From Olsenella sp. KH3B4 (GTDB lineage: Bacteria; Actinomycetota; Coriobacteriia; Coriobacteriales; Atopobiaceae), in assembly GCA_900111695.1 (NCBI GenBank), contig FOHD01000004.1, positions 124,001-188,000 on the forward strand: 64,000 nucleotides of DNA. The letters run 5' to 3'. The notes under the pieces were generated by a model. That model was not told where the DNA came from. It did not search any database and saw nothing but the letters and a program-made list of their open reading frames with translations. How positions within the stretch are numbered: the first letter of the stretch is position 1; every line of letters starts with the position of its first letter. Positions 16,047 to 24,984 of the stretch are shown here, piece after piece. Position numbers and translations under genes: made by a program.

Positions 16047-16564
16047 TGCGCTGGGAGGCGGGGGAGCCCACGGGCGCCGCAAATGGACGACTCGGGTCGA
16101 GCGCCCACCATCGCAGGTGGGTGCTCGCCTTCTGCCTGTGGGTCGCCTTTGTGTGGGGGCACTCTCTCGTGCAGGGGCCGCAGTCATCGCTCGAAAGCTC
16201 GCGCGTGGTCGCCCTGGTGGCGCCCCTTCTCAACGCGCTGGGCATCTCGGGCGAGGCCGCCATGAGTTTTGCCGTGCGCAAGACGGCCCACTTTCTTGAG
16301 TACACGGTCTTGGGAGCGCTGAGCGTGCCCGCGCTTCTGCTTCCGGCTCGGGAGGGGAGGTATCCCCGCTGGCTCGACCCCCTTGTGGTGGTTCTCGTTC
16401 CCGTGGCAGACGAGACGATCCAGCGCTTCGTGCCAGGACGCGAGTCCTCGCCCCGCGACGTCCTCATCGACCTCTGCGGCGTTGCCTGTGGCACGCTCAT
16501 AGCGTTGCTCGTCTCCCGCCATGCGGCAAAGCGACGCGGTGGGGGTGCCGCCGTACGGCCGTAA
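16046..16564 (+). CDS. VanZ-like family membrane protein
   Basis: A 172-residue membrane protein with the VanZ-family signature: RKTAHFLEYTVLG near the middle and ADETIQRFVPGRESSPRD followed by a glycine-containing helix. Three to four hydrophobic helices are visible. VanZ itself gives low-level teicoplanin resistance by an unknown mechanism; most family members are uncharacterised envelope proteins, so no resistance role should be read from this. GTG 16043 and ATG 16046 are adjacent candidate starts; both overlap the upstream stop. Its C-terminus is Arg/Gly-rich. Confidence 0.82.
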   Translation: MRWEAGEPTGAANGRLGSSAHHRRWVLAFCLWVAFVWGHSLVQGPQSSLESSRVVALVAPLLNALGISGEAAMSFAVRKTAHFLEYTVLGALSVPALLLPAREGRYPRWLDPLVVVLVPVADETIQRFVPGRESSPRDVLIDLCGVACGTLIALLVSRHAAKRRGGGAAVRP

Positions 16565-16735
16565 CCTCCTGTCCTCACAGCGTGTTCCCAGCTTGCGGAT
16601 GTTACAAAGCTGGTTCATGTGTTACGTCTCGAATAAGCTTTCGGGGGCGGCAGGCCAACCCCCGCCGCCCTTCCATACAGTTGTCCACAACCTCCGCGCG
16701 GGACGTTCGCGCGGTCACGACAAGGGAGGGTTCGT

Positions 16736-17935
16736 ATGAACACCAACATTTCCAGGCGTAGCTTCGTCAAGGCCGGTGCAGTCGCGGGCATGGGCCTTGG
16801 CCTTGCCGCCTGCGGCGGGAACTCTGGTTCCTCTGACGGCTCCAGCTCCGACACCATCAAGGTCGGCCTCATGGGACCCTATACCGGTGACGTGGCCCAG
16901 TACGGCCTCGCCTGCCGCTATGGCGCCGAGCTCTACGTCAAGCAGGTCAACAGCAACGGCGGCATCAACGGCAAGCAGGTCGAGCTCGACACCCAGGACG
17001 AGAAGGGCGACGCCACCGAGGCCGTCAACGTCTACAACAAGCTCGTCGAGGACGGCGTCGTGGGCATCATCGGCGACGTGACCTCCACGCCCACCATCGC
17101 CGTGGCACAGGCCTCCGTCAAGGACAACCTGCCCTGCGTGACTCCCTCCGCCACTGCGGCCGACGTCATCTCCTACGGCAACAACTACTTCCGCGCCTGC
17201 ATCACCGACCCGTACCAGGGCAGGCTCATGGCCGACTTCGCCGCCGACCAGGGCTACAAGACCGTGGGCGTGATTTACAACCAGGGTGGCGACTACGAGC
17301 AGGGCGTCGCTGACGCATTCACCGAGGAGGCCGGCAAGAAGGGCGTCACCGTGAGCGACTCCGAGGGCTATCCCGCCGGCGCCACCGACTTCAACTCTCA
17401 GCTCACCAACATCATTGCCACCAAGCCCGACGCGATCTTCTCGCCCAACTACTACCAGGACGACGGCAAGATCGTGACCCAGGCGAGGAAGCTCGGCTAC
17501 ACCGGCGTCTTCCTGGGTGCCGACGGCTGGTCGAACATCGTTGGCGGCGACGAGGAGTACGCGAGCGCCGAGGACCTCGAGGGCTGCTACTATGACTGCT
17601 CCTTCGTGGCCGAGAACGAGGACGAGAAGGTCCAGGACTTCATCAAGGCCTACAAGGACGAGTACAACGACACGCCCTCCAACTTCTGCGCTCTTGGCTA
17701 TGATGCGGCCATGATTCTTCTCAACGCCATCGAGACCGTCGAGAAGGACGGCAAGGCCACGTATGGCTCTGACGACTACAAGCAGGCCGTCGTCGACGCC
17801 ATCGCCTCCGGAACCGCCAAGGGCGTGACGGGTGACATCTCCTACTCCGGCACGGGCGACCCTGTGAAGTCCACCCTGATCATCACCTTCAAGGATGGTG
17901 CCCAGGAGGTCTCCAAGACCGTCAAGGGCGAGTAG
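16736..17935 (+). CDS. livJ: Branched-chain amino-acid ABC transporter, substrate-binding lipoprotein
   Basis: A 399-residue type I periplasmic-binding-fold lipoprotein of the LivJ/LivK group, which captures leucine, isoleucine, valine or related amides outside the membrane. The signal carries a Tat-like SRRSFVK (residues 6-12) and a lipobox LAAC, so it is likely folded before export and then lipidated at the Cys. The mature part begins with IKVGLMGPYTGDVAQYG, the usual start of the family. AAGGGAGGG precedes the ATG. It is first in livJ-H-M-G-F, and a strong hairpin follows it (17958-17993), which would favour higher levels of the binding protein than of the membrane parts. Confidence 0.93.
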   Translation: MNTNISRRSFVKAGAVAGMGLGLAACGGNSGSSDGSSSDTIKVGLMGPYTGDVAQYGLACRYGAELYVKQVNSNGGINGKQVELDTQDEKGDATEAVNVYNKLVEDGVVGIIGDVTSTPTIAVAQASVKDNLPCVTPSATAADVISYGNNYFRACITDPYQGRLMADFAADQGYKTVGVIYNQGGDYEQGVADAFTEEAGKKGVTVSDSEGYPAGATDFNSQLTNIIATKPDAIFSPNYYQDDGKIVTQARKLGYTGVFLGADGWSNIVGGDEEYASAEDLEGCYYDCSFVAENEDEKVQDFIKAYKDEYNDTPSNFCALGYDAAMILLNAIETVEKDGKATYGSDDYKQAVVDAIASGTAKGVTGDISYSGTGDPVKSTLIITFKDGAQEVSKTVKGE

Positions 17936-17957
17936 GTCTTCTGCTAGGTTTAATGAG

Positions 17958-17993
17958 GGAAGCGCCGGGTGCGCACGCAGCCCCGGCGCTTCC
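17958..17993 (+). other. Strong intercistronic hairpin after livJ
   Basis: GGAAGCGCCGGG (17958-17969) pairs perfectly with CCCGGCGCTTCC (17982-17993). Only a weak TTGGTTCT follows, so it is more likely an mRNA-stabilising element or a leaky terminator than a full stop. A similar hairpin follows lsrB. Confidence 0.7.
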
Positions 17994-18036
17994 TTGGTTC
18001 TACAGGACCCGTGTTCAAGAGAGGAAGTGTTGTGCC

Positions 18037-18912
18037 GTGACGATACTGACGCAGGTGCTCAACGGTCTTCAGCTGGGCAGCATCTACGCGCTTGTCGCCC
18101 TGGGCTACACGATGGTGTACGGCATCATCCTGTTGCTCAACTTCGCCCATGGCGACATCATCATGGTCGGTGCCTACATTTCGTGGATTGTGATGAGTCA
18201 GCTGGGTCTCAGCCCGGTGCTGGCGATTGTCCTTTCGATTGCCGGGTGCGCTGTTCTCGGCGTCCTTATCGACAAGGTGGCCTATCAGCCGCTTCGCGAG
18301 GCGCCGCGCATGAGCCTGCTCATTACCGCAATCGGCGTCTCGTACTTCCTCGAGAATGGCGCGCAGCTGGTCTTTGGCGCCGACGCCAAGGTGGTCCCCG
18401 AATACTTCGAATTGCACAACATGAGCATTGGTGACGTCTCGCTCTCCGCGAACGCCATCATCACTATCGTGGTGACGGCCATCTCGACCATCGTGCTCAC
18501 GATCCTCGTGCAGAAGACCAAGCTCGGAAAGGCCATGCGCGCCGTCTCCGAGGACATGGGTGCCGCTCGCCTCATGGGCATCAACGTGAACAACACTATC
18601 TCGTTCACCTTTGCCGTGGGCTCCGCCCTCGCGGGTATTGGCGCCGTGCTCTACAGCATGGCGTACTCGCAGGCCACGCCCACGATGGGCATCATGCTGG
18701 GCACCAAGGCCTTCGTGGCAGCGGTTCTCGGCGGCATTGGCTCCATCCCCGGCGCCGTCATCGGCGGGCTTCTCGTAGGCTTTGCCGAGGTCTTCGTCTC
18801 TGCCATCGGCCTGTCCGTCTGGCAGGACGCCGTGGTGTTCCTGCTTCTGATCATCGTCCTCGTGGTGAGGCCCACCGGCATCCTGGGCCGCCCGATGACC
18901 GAGAAAGTCTAA
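18037..18912 (+). CDS. livH: Branched-chain amino-acid ABC transporter, permease LivH
   Basis: A 291-residue integral membrane permease, one half of the translocation pore. It opens with TILTQVLNGLQLGSIYALVALGY-type sequence and carries the LivH hallmark NFAHGD early in the protein; the cytoplasmic coupling segment is GKAMRAVSEDMGAARLMGI. About eight hydrophobic helices are visible. The start is GTG at 18037, with GAGAGGAAG nine bases upstream; an in-frame upstream ATG lacks sense as a membrane permease N-terminus. livM follows after 10 bases. Confidence 0.93.
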   Translation: MTILTQVLNGLQLGSIYALVALGYTMVYGIILLLNFAHGDIIMVGAYISWIVMSQLGLSPVLAIVLSIAGCAVLGVLIDKVAYQPLREAPRMSLLITAIGVSYFLENGAQLVFGADAKVVPEYFELHNMSIGDVSLSANAIITIVVTAISTIVLTILVQKTKLGKAMRAVSEDMGAARLMGINVNNTISFTFAVGSALAGIGAVLYSMAYSQATPTMGIMLGTKAFVAAVLGGIGSIPGAVIGGLLVGFAEVFVSAIGLSVWQDAVVFLLLIIVLVVRPTGILGRPMTEKV

Positions 18913-18922
18913 GGAGGAAGCC

Positions 18923-20122
18923 GTGACTGCAACTAAGGCAACAACTGCGCAGGCAGACACGCCGGCTGCCTCCGGCTATCGCAGCCTCTCCATGCCCATG
19001 CGCTATCTGATTAACGCCGTCCTCGTCGTGGTCTTTCTCGTCGTGGGCGAGCTCATGATCGATGGCGGCGTGGTGAGCCGCTATCAGACGGGCGTCATCG
19101 AGCAGATCGGCATCTACATCATCCTCGCCGTCTCGCTCAACATCGCGACCGGCTACCTCGGCCAGCTGCCGCTCGGTCACGCCGGCTTCATGTCCGTGGG
19201 CGGCTACTCGTGCGCCATCTTCATCATGCGGATGATGGACGTCGTGGGCGTGACCACGCGTGACTTCGCGAACGCCACCCCCGCTGCCATGGGGCTCTTT
19301 GTTCTGGGCATCATCTTTGGCGGCTTCTGCGCCGCTATCTGCGGCCTCATCATCGGCGTGCCGGCACTGCGCCTCAAGGGCGACTACCTTGCCATCATCA
19401 CGCTGGGCTTTGCCGAGATCATCCGCGTGGTCATGCAGAACATCGACGGCGTCCTTGGCTTTACGCTCACCGGCGGTGCCAAGGGCCTCACGGGCATACC
19501 CTCGTACACCAACTTCCTCAACACGTTCATCGTGGTAGCCATCTCGCTCTTCCTCATCCACACCATGATGAAGTCGCGCCACGGCCGCGCCATTCTCTCA
19601 ATCCGCGACAACGAGATCGCGGCCGAGTCCTGCGGCGTCAACACCACGTACTACAAGACGCTCGCCTTCGTGGCCTCCGCGTTCTTCGCGGGCGTGGCAG
19701 GCGGCCTCTACGCGGGTTGCATCGGCGTCATGGCGCCGGCCAAGTTCGGCTTCATGAAGTCGATCGAGATCCTGGTCATGGTTGTTCTCGGTGGCATGGG
19801 CTCCATGCTCGGCTCCGTGATCTCCGCGACTGTCCTCACGATCCTGCCCGAGGCCCTGCGTGCTGTCTCCGACTACCGCATGGTGGTCTACGCCGTCGTG
19901 CTGATCCTGGTCATGATCTTCCGTCCCGAGGGCCTTCTTGGCGACTACGACTTCTCGATGTCCCGCGTGATTGAGCGCCTCATGAACCACGGCAAGCGTC
20001 CGGAGGACGTTGCCCCCGCCGCGACGCCTGCCGTCGAGGCTGCGGCTCCTGCTGCGGCACCTGGTGCGCCATCAGCAACCACCGAGAAGGACACAGGGAA
20101 GGAGGCAAACGCCCATGAGTAA
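18923..20122 (+). CDS. livM: Branched-chain amino-acid ABC transporter, permease LivM
   Basis: A 399-residue permease, the second half of the pore. The family segment YLGQLPLGHAGFM and the loop GDYLAIITLGFAEIIRVV are present, as is the coupling sequence RGRAILSIRDNEIAAES-like region. The C-terminal 45 residues are an Ala/Pro-rich tail without helices (from about PEDVAPAATPAVE). Start is GTG at 18923, preceded by AAGGAGGAAG. It overlaps livG by eight bases. Confidence 0.93.
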   Translation: MTATKATTAQADTPAASGYRSLSMPMRYLINAVLVVVFLVVGELMIDGGVVSRYQTGVIEQIGIYIILAVSLNIATGYLGQLPLGHAGFMSVGGYSCAIFIMRMMDVVGVTTRDFANATPAAMGLFVLGIIFGGFCAAICGLIIGVPALRLKGDYLAIITLGFAEIIRVVMQNIDGVLGFTLTGGAKGLTGIPSYTNFLNTFIVVAISLFLIHTMMKSRHGRAILSIRDNEIAAESCGVNTTYYKTLAFVASAFFAGVAGGLYAGCIGVMAPAKFGFMKSIEILVMVVLGGMGSMLGSVISATVLTILPEALRAVSDYRMVVYAVVLILVMIFRPEGLLGDYDFSMSRVIERLMNHGKRPEDVAPAATPAVEAAAPAAAPGAPSATTEKDTGKEANAHE

Positions 20123-21017
20123 CGACGAGACCAAGACGGTCGAGACCGCGACCAACGCGGCCAAGGCAGACTCGTCCAAGCGCCGCCGCTCCGTGCTTGT
20201 GCAGATGGAGACCCCCAACCTGGTTCCCGAGCGTGACCTTGGCAAGATGCCCGTCCTCCAGGCAGAGCACCTCGGTATCGACTTTGGCGGCCTTACCGCC
20301 GTGGACGACTTCAACATCGCCATGGGACGCACCGAGATCTCGGGTCTTATCGGCCCCAATGGTGCGGGCAAGACGACCATCTTCAACCTGCTCACCAACG
20401 TGTACAAGCCCACGCGCGGCACCATTCTGCTCGACGGCTACGACACGGCCGGCAAGAGCGTGGTCGAGGTCAACAAGATGGGCATCGCCCGTACGTTCCA
20501 GAACATCCGCCTCTTCAACAAGATGACGGTTGAGGAGAACGTCCTTGTGGGCTTTGGCAACTCGATGTCGACGCGGCTCTTCACGGACGTGTTTCGCCTT
20601 CCCAAGCACTGGAAGCAGGAGGACGAGTTCCACGACAAGGCGATGGACCTTCTCGGCATCTTCAACATGCAGGGTCTGGCCAAGGAGCGCGCCGGCAACC
20701 TCCCGTACGGTGCTCAGCGTCGCCTGGAGATTCTGCGCGCGCTCGCCACAAATCCCAAGGTGCTGCTGTTGGACGAGCCCGCGGCCGGCATGAACCCCGC
20801 CGAGACCGAGGAGCTCATGGAGAACATTGAGAAGATTCGCGACGACTTCCAGATTGCCATCCTGCTCATCGAGCACGACATGAGCTTCGTCATGGGCATC
20901 TGCGAGGTCATCGGCGTCCTGGACTACGGGCGCATCATCGCGAAAGGTACGCCCGAGGAGATCCAGAACGACCCCAAGGTCATCGAGGCCTACCTCGGCA
21001 AGCAGGGGGTGAAGTAG
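20115..21017 (+). CDS. livG: Branched-chain amino-acid ABC transporter, ATPase LivG
   Basis: A 300-residue ATPase of the HAAT importer family. Walker A is GPNGAGKTT, the signature is LPYGAQRRLEI (the LivG-type variant of LSGGQ), and Walker B is LLLDEPAAGM followed by the switch His in IEHDM. Residues 1-45 form a polar N-terminal extension not needed for the fold. ATG 20115 lies inside the end of livM with GGAGG upstream. It pairs with LivF to power the LivHM pore. Confidence 0.94.
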   Translation: MSNDETKTVETATNAAKADSSKRRRSVLVQMETPNLVPERDLGKMPVLQAEHLGIDFGGLTAVDDFNIAMGRTEISGLIGPNGAGKTTIFNLLTNVYKPTRGTILLDGYDTAGKSVVEVNKMGIARTFQNIRLFNKMTVEENVLVGFGNSMSTRLFTDVFRLPKHWKQEDEFHDKAMDLLGIFNMQGLAKERAGNLPYGAQRRLEILRALATNPKVLLLDEPAAGMNPAETEELMENIEKIRDDFQIAILLIEHDMSFVMGICEVIGVLDYGRIIAKGTPEEIQNDPKVIEAYLGKQGVK

Positions 21018-21725
21018 ATGGCCATGCTCTCCGTAAGCGACCTTGCCGTCTCGTACGGCGCCATCAAGGCTGTCAAGGGAATCTCGTTCGACATCGACGA
21101 GGGCGAGATCGTGACCCTCATCGGCGCAAACGGCGCTGGCAAGTCGACCACGCTGAACACCATCGCCGGGCTCATCAAGCCGGATTCTGGCAGCATCGAG
21201 TTCAAGGGCGAGGAGCTTGTGGGCATCAAGCCGCACAAGATCGTGGAGCGCGGGCTTGCCCTGTGCCCCGAGGGGCGCCGCGTCTTCACGCACATGACCG
21301 TCGCCGAGAACCTCGACATGGGCGGCTACACGCGAACCGATGCCGAGAACAAGGAGACGCTCGAGCTTGTCTACGAGCACTTCCCACGCCTCAAGGAGCG
21401 CATGAACCAGGTTGCCGGCACGCTCTCCGGCGGCGAGCAGCAGATGCTCGCCATGGGACGCGCCCTCATGAGCCACCCCAAGCTCCTCATGCTCGACGAG
21501 CCCTCGATGGGTCTGGCGCCCATTCTCGTGGACGAGATCTTCTCGATCATCCAGGCGCTCAACAAGAATGGCACCACGATTCTTCTGGTCGAGCAGAACG
21601 CCAACATGGCACTCAAGGTGGCTGCGCGCGGCTACGTGCTCGAGACCGGCAAGATCGTGAAGACCGGTACGGGCGCCGAGCTTCTCGTTGATGACGACGT
21701 TCGCAAGGCCTACCTCGGCGGGTGA
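21018..21725 (+). CDS. livF: Branched-chain amino-acid ABC transporter, ATPase LivF
   Basis: A 235-residue ATPase, the second nucleotide-binding subunit. Walker A GANGAGKST, signature LSGGEQQMLAMGRAL and Walker B LLMLDEPSMGLAP are all intact; the typical LivF phrase CPEGRRVF is present. It begins at ATG 21018, the base after the livG stop, so the two are coupled. Last gene of the operon; the following 350 bases hold REP-like repeats and no obvious terminator. Confidence 0.95.
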   Translation: MAMLSVSDLAVSYGAIKAVKGISFDIDEGEIVTLIGANGAGKSTTLNTIAGLIKPDSGSIEFKGEELVGIKPHKIVERGLALCPEGRRVFTHMTVAENLDMGGYTRTDAENKETLELVYEHFPRLKERMNQVAGTLSGGEQQMLAMGRALMSHPKLLMLDEPSMGLAPILVDEIFSIIQALNKNGTTILLVEQNANMALKVAARGYVLETGKIVKTGTGAELLVDDDVRKAYLGG

Positions 21726-21789
21726 GGCAAAGGGGCTTTTCGTCCCAGGTTGCCGTGCTCGGCAATGACATGCGTTTCTCGGCGAGATA

Positions 21790-21967
21790 TTGGCGCCGGA
21801 GGTGACGGTATCGGGCTATTTGCTGCGATAACGTGCGCTCCGGCGCCAATTTGGTGCCACAGCGGAGGTTACGTACGCAGTAGCTGCGGGAACTGGCCCT
21901 GTGGCGCCAGAACGGCGCTACAGCAGCGACTTCGTACGCGCCTGCTGCAAAACCCGCCCTCCGGCGC
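21790..21967. repeat. REP-like intergenic repeat, locus 4, about three units
   Basis: GGCGCC dyads recur at 21792, 21842, 21903 and 21962, giving periods of 50, 61 and 59 bases. The middle unit runs in the opposite orientation to the clear unit at 13662-13726: CACAGCGGAGG, TTACGTACG, then AGCTGCGGGAA. The third contains CAGCAGCGACTTCGTACG. This array occupies most of the 353-base gap between livF and priA; apart from it and the -10 element at 22008 nothing else is seen there. Confidence 0.7.
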
Positions 21968-22007
21968 CGCGCGTGAGTCTCACGCGTAGGGACGCCACGC
22001 GCATCGG

Positions 22008-22013
22008 CTACAA
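22008..22013 (+). promoter_or_regulatory. Candidate -10 element upstream of priA
   Basis: TACAAT, a good -10 hexamer, 65 bases before the priA start. No convincing -35 is seen at the correct distance. Confidence 0.35.
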
Positions 22014-22078
22014 TCGGTTCCCGTTGGCGCCGCTGCACGTGGCGCGAGAAGTTCTCAACAGCGGGGGGAGGGGCATCC

Positions 22079-24382
22079 GTGCGCTTTGCGAGCGTCGCGC
22101 TTGATATATCCACGCGTTCCCTCGAGGGCACGTTCGACTATGCCATCCCCGAGGCCATCGAGGACCAGGTAGACGTTGGTGTCACGGTGCTCGTGCCCTT
22201 CTCGCACAGAAGCGCCGTGGGCTACGTGATGGCCACCTCCAACGAGCCCCCTGCAGACGTGGCGCCCGCCCGCCTTCTCTCGGTGGCGCAGGTCCTCGCG
22301 CCCGCAGCCTTTGGCCCGCATTCCGCTGCCGTTGCCCGCTGGATTGCGCACGAGTACGCCTGTCCCCTGGCCGACGCCGTTCGCCTCTTCCTTGCTCCCG
22401 GCCAGAAGGTCCGCGTGACCCGCGAGTCGCCGGACGCCCCATGGGAGCTTGTTGCCGAGAAGGCCGCGCCCGCCGATGCCCGTTGGGTCTCGCTGGCCCC
22501 GGGCGCCCAGGGCTTTGAGCCCGCGCGCAACGCGAGTCGTCAGCGCGAGGTCCTGGAGGCGCTCTCCGCAGGTGCCATGCGTCTGGCCGAGCTCTCGGCC
22601 ACCATCCCCGGCGCCTCGGCTGCCGTGACCGCGCTGGCGAAGCGTGGCGTGGTGAGCGTTGAGACGCGCCGCCAGATTCGCGGCGGCGAGAAGACCACGC
22701 TCTCCTCGGCGAACGCCCCGCGTCCCGAGCGCCTCACAAAAGGCCAGCTCGCAGCCGTTGCTGCCATTGACGAGGCACGCACCCGCGCGGCTGGCGACGT
22801 GGTTCTCGTTGACGGCGTGACTGGCTCCGGCAAGACCGAGGTCTACCTCGAGGCCATCGAGCGAACACTTGCCGCAGGCAAGGGTGCACTGGTCCTCGTG
22901 CCCGAGATCTCGCTCACGGCGCAGACCGTGGGGCGCTTCCGCTCGCGCTTTGGCGACAACGTGGCCGTGCTCCACTCGCGCCTGTCCACCGGCGAGCGCT
23001 TCGACCAGTGGGACCTCGTGCGTCAGGGCGTCGTCCACGTGGTGGTGGGCGCCCGCTCCGCGCTCTTTGCGCCGCTCGCCAACGTTGGCCTCATCATCAT
23101 CGACGAGGAGCACGAGTCCTCCTACAAGCAGGACTCGAGCCCGCGCTACCACGCGCGCGAGGTCGCGGCACGCATGGCCAAGGAGTGGGGATGCGCGCTG
23201 GTGCTCGGCTCGGCAACGCCTTCGCTCGAGAGCCTGCGTCGCTGCGAGGTGGGCTCGTGGCGCGAAGCGCGCTGGACGCGCGTAGAGATGCCCGAGAGGC
23301 CTGGTGGCGCCGTGCTTCCCAAGGTGACCATCGTGGACATGGCGTCGCAGTTCAGGGGCGGCTCGCGCTCGGTCTTCTCGGAGCCCCTGCGCCGTGCGCT
23401 CGAAGGCGTGGCAGAGAGGCGCGAGAAGGCCGTGCTGCTCCTAAACAGGCGCGGCTTCGCGAACTTCCTCATGTGCCGCGAGTGCGGTTGCGTGCCCGAG
23501 TGCCCGCACTGCTCCACGGCGCTCACGTACCACGAGCGCACCCACGCCCTCGTGTGCCACACATGCGGCCGCAGCTGGCCCGTGCGCGCCTACCCAGACC
23601 CCTCGACCCGTTGCCCCAACTGCGGTAGCCGCTACCTGGGCGCCTACGGTGTGGGAACCCAGCGCGTCGAGGACGAGCTTGCCATGCTCCTGCCCGAGGG
23701 TGTCGAGGTCATTCGCATGGACGCGGACACCACGCGCGCGAAGGGCGCCCACCAGCGGCTGCTCGAGCGCTTCGATGCGGCGGAGTGTGCGGTGCTCGTG
23801 GGCACGCAGATGATAGCCAAGGGCCTCGACTTCCCCGAGGTCACGCTCGTGGGCGTAATCAACGCGGACACCATGCTCAAGCTGCCCGACTTTCGCGCTG
23901 CCGAGAGGACCTACGACCTCTTGGAGCAGGTGGCCGGCCGAGCCGGCAGGGGAGGGCGCCCGGGCGAGGTCATCGTGCAGACCTACTGGGCAACTCATCC
24001 GGCCATGCAGGCGGTCCTCTCGCACCGGCGCGACGTCTTTCTCGCCCCCGAGCTTGCCGAGCGCAAGGAGGCCTCCTACCCGCCGTTCTCGCGCCTCGCA
24101 AACATTTTGGTGTGGGGAAAGAATGCCCGTGCCGTGGAGGACGCGTCGGCAAAGGTGGCTGCGGCCCTGCGCGAGAAAGTCTCCGGCCTCTCCGGCTGGG
24201 AGGTCTTGGGGCCCGCAGACTGCGTGAAGGCCCGCGTGAAGGACAGGTCCCGTCGCCACGTGATGGTGAAGGCGCCTCTCGACGCAGATCTTGGCGGTGT
24301 GGTCTCGGAGTGCGCCGCAGGCATAGGGCGCGGTATGGGTATTAACATGGCATTGGATATAGACGCCTACAACCTCATGTAG
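22079..24382 (+). CDS. priA: Primosomal protein N' (replication restart helicase PriA)
   Basis: A 767-residue superfamily 2 helicase that reloads the replisome at stalled forks. Walker A is GVTGSGKTE, the DEAH-type box is DEEHESSYKQ, and the zinc-binding insert has paired cysteines in CRECGCVPECPHC and CHTCG...CPNCG, all eight present. The helicase motif VGTQMIAKGLDFP and the QVAGRAGRGGRPG segment are intact, so it should be an active helicase (unlike degenerate actinobacterial PriA in mycobacteria). The GTG start has GGGGGGAGGGG upstream. It heads priA-def-fmt-rsmB, a common translation/replication cluster. Confidence 0.96.
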   Translation: MRFASVALDISTRSLEGTFDYAIPEAIEDQVDVGVTVLVPFSHRSAVGYVMATSNEPPADVAPARLLSVAQVLAPAAFGPHSAAVARWIAHEYACPLADAVRLFLAPGQKVRVTRESPDAPWELVAEKAAPADARWVSLAPGAQGFEPARNASRQREVLEALSAGAMRLAELSATIPGASAAVTALAKRGVVSVETRRQIRGGEKTTLSSANAPRPERLTKGQLAAVAAIDEARTRAAGDVVLVDGVTGSGKTEVYLEAIERTLAAGKGALVLVPEISLTAQTVGRFRSRFGDNVAVLHSRLSTGERFDQWDLVRQGVVHVVVGARSALFAPLANVGLIIIDEEHESSYKQDSSPRYHAREVAARMAKEWGCALVLGSATPSLESLRRCEVGSWREARWTRVEMPERPGGAVLPKVTIVDMASQFRGGSRSVFSEPLRRALEGVAERREKAVLLLNRRGFANFLMCRECGCVPECPHCSTALTYHERTHALVCHTCGRSWPVRAYPDPSTRCPNCGSRYLGAYGVGTQRVEDELAMLLPEGVEVIRMDADTTRAKGAHQRLLERFDAAECAVLVGTQMIAKGLDFPEVTLVGVINADTMLKLPDFRAAERTYDLLEQVAGRAGRGGRPGEVIVQTYWATHPAMQAVLSHRRDVFLAPELAERKEASYPPFSRLANILVWGKNARAVEDASAKVAAALREKVSGLSGWEVLGPADCVKARVKDRSRRHVMVKAPLDADLGGVVSECAAGIGRGMGINMALDIDAYNLM

Positions 24383-24428
24383 GCAAGACACAACTCGCGC
24401 GAGAAGTCGCGCTGCATTGGAGGATGCA

Positions 24429-24983
24429 ATGAACCCGCTGGACGAAATCGTGCTCTCGCCCGCACCCGTGCTTACCGAGGAGTGCGCTCCTGTCGAGAAG
24501 ATCGATGGCGAGATTCGCGCCCTTGCCAAGCGCATGCTGCGCGACATGTACGCCGCCGACGGCTGCGGCCTTGCCGCACCGCAGGTGGGCGTTGCCAAGC
24601 AGATTGTGGTCATCGACGTCGACTGGTCGGGTAAGGGGTCCAAGAAGAACCCCTATGTCCTTATCAACCCCAAGATCATCACGGCGGACGGCCCCGAGCG
24701 CACCACGGGCGAGGGGTGCCTTTCCTTCCCCGGCATTACGGTCGAGGTCAAGCGACCCAGCCACGTGGTGGTGCAGGCGCAGAACCTCGACGGTGACCTC
24801 ATGCAGTACGAGGCGGCCGACAACCTCTTGGCCGTGTGCCTGCAGCACGAGATTGACCACCTGCACGGTGTGACCATGATCGATCACCTGTCTCCCTCGG
24901 CACGCGTGCGCGCGATGTCGGAGTACCAGGAGGCGCTTGACGCCGGCGCGCGTCCCGGCGACGTGGAGGTCGAGGAGGGCTAG
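24429..24983 (+). CDS. def: Peptide deformylase
   Basis: A 184-residue metallohydrolase that removes the formyl group from the initiator Met of new proteins. The three motifs are GCGLAAPQ (45-52), EGCLS (95-99, metal Cys) and HEIDH (140-144, metal His pair and catalytic Glu). ATG 24429 is preceded by TGGAGG; a TTG twelve bases upstream is less likely. fmt follows after one base, so enzymes that add and remove the formyl group are coupled. Confidence 0.97.
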   Translation: MNPLDEIVLSPAPVLTEECAPVEKIDGEIRALAKRMLRDMYAADGCGLAAPQVGVAKQIVVIDVDWSGKGSKKNPYVLINPKIITADGPERTTGEGCLSFPGITVEVKRPSHVVVQAQNLDGDLMQYEAADNLLAVCLQHEIDHLHGVTMIDHLSPSARVRAMSEYQEALDAGARPGDVEVEEG

Positions 24984-24984
24984 C

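Noticed and set aside
16046..16564. VanZ-like gene as a glycopeptide resistance determinant
   Set aside because: No vanA-type ligase or vanX/H genes are nearby, and VanZ-fold proteins are common in sensitive bacteria.
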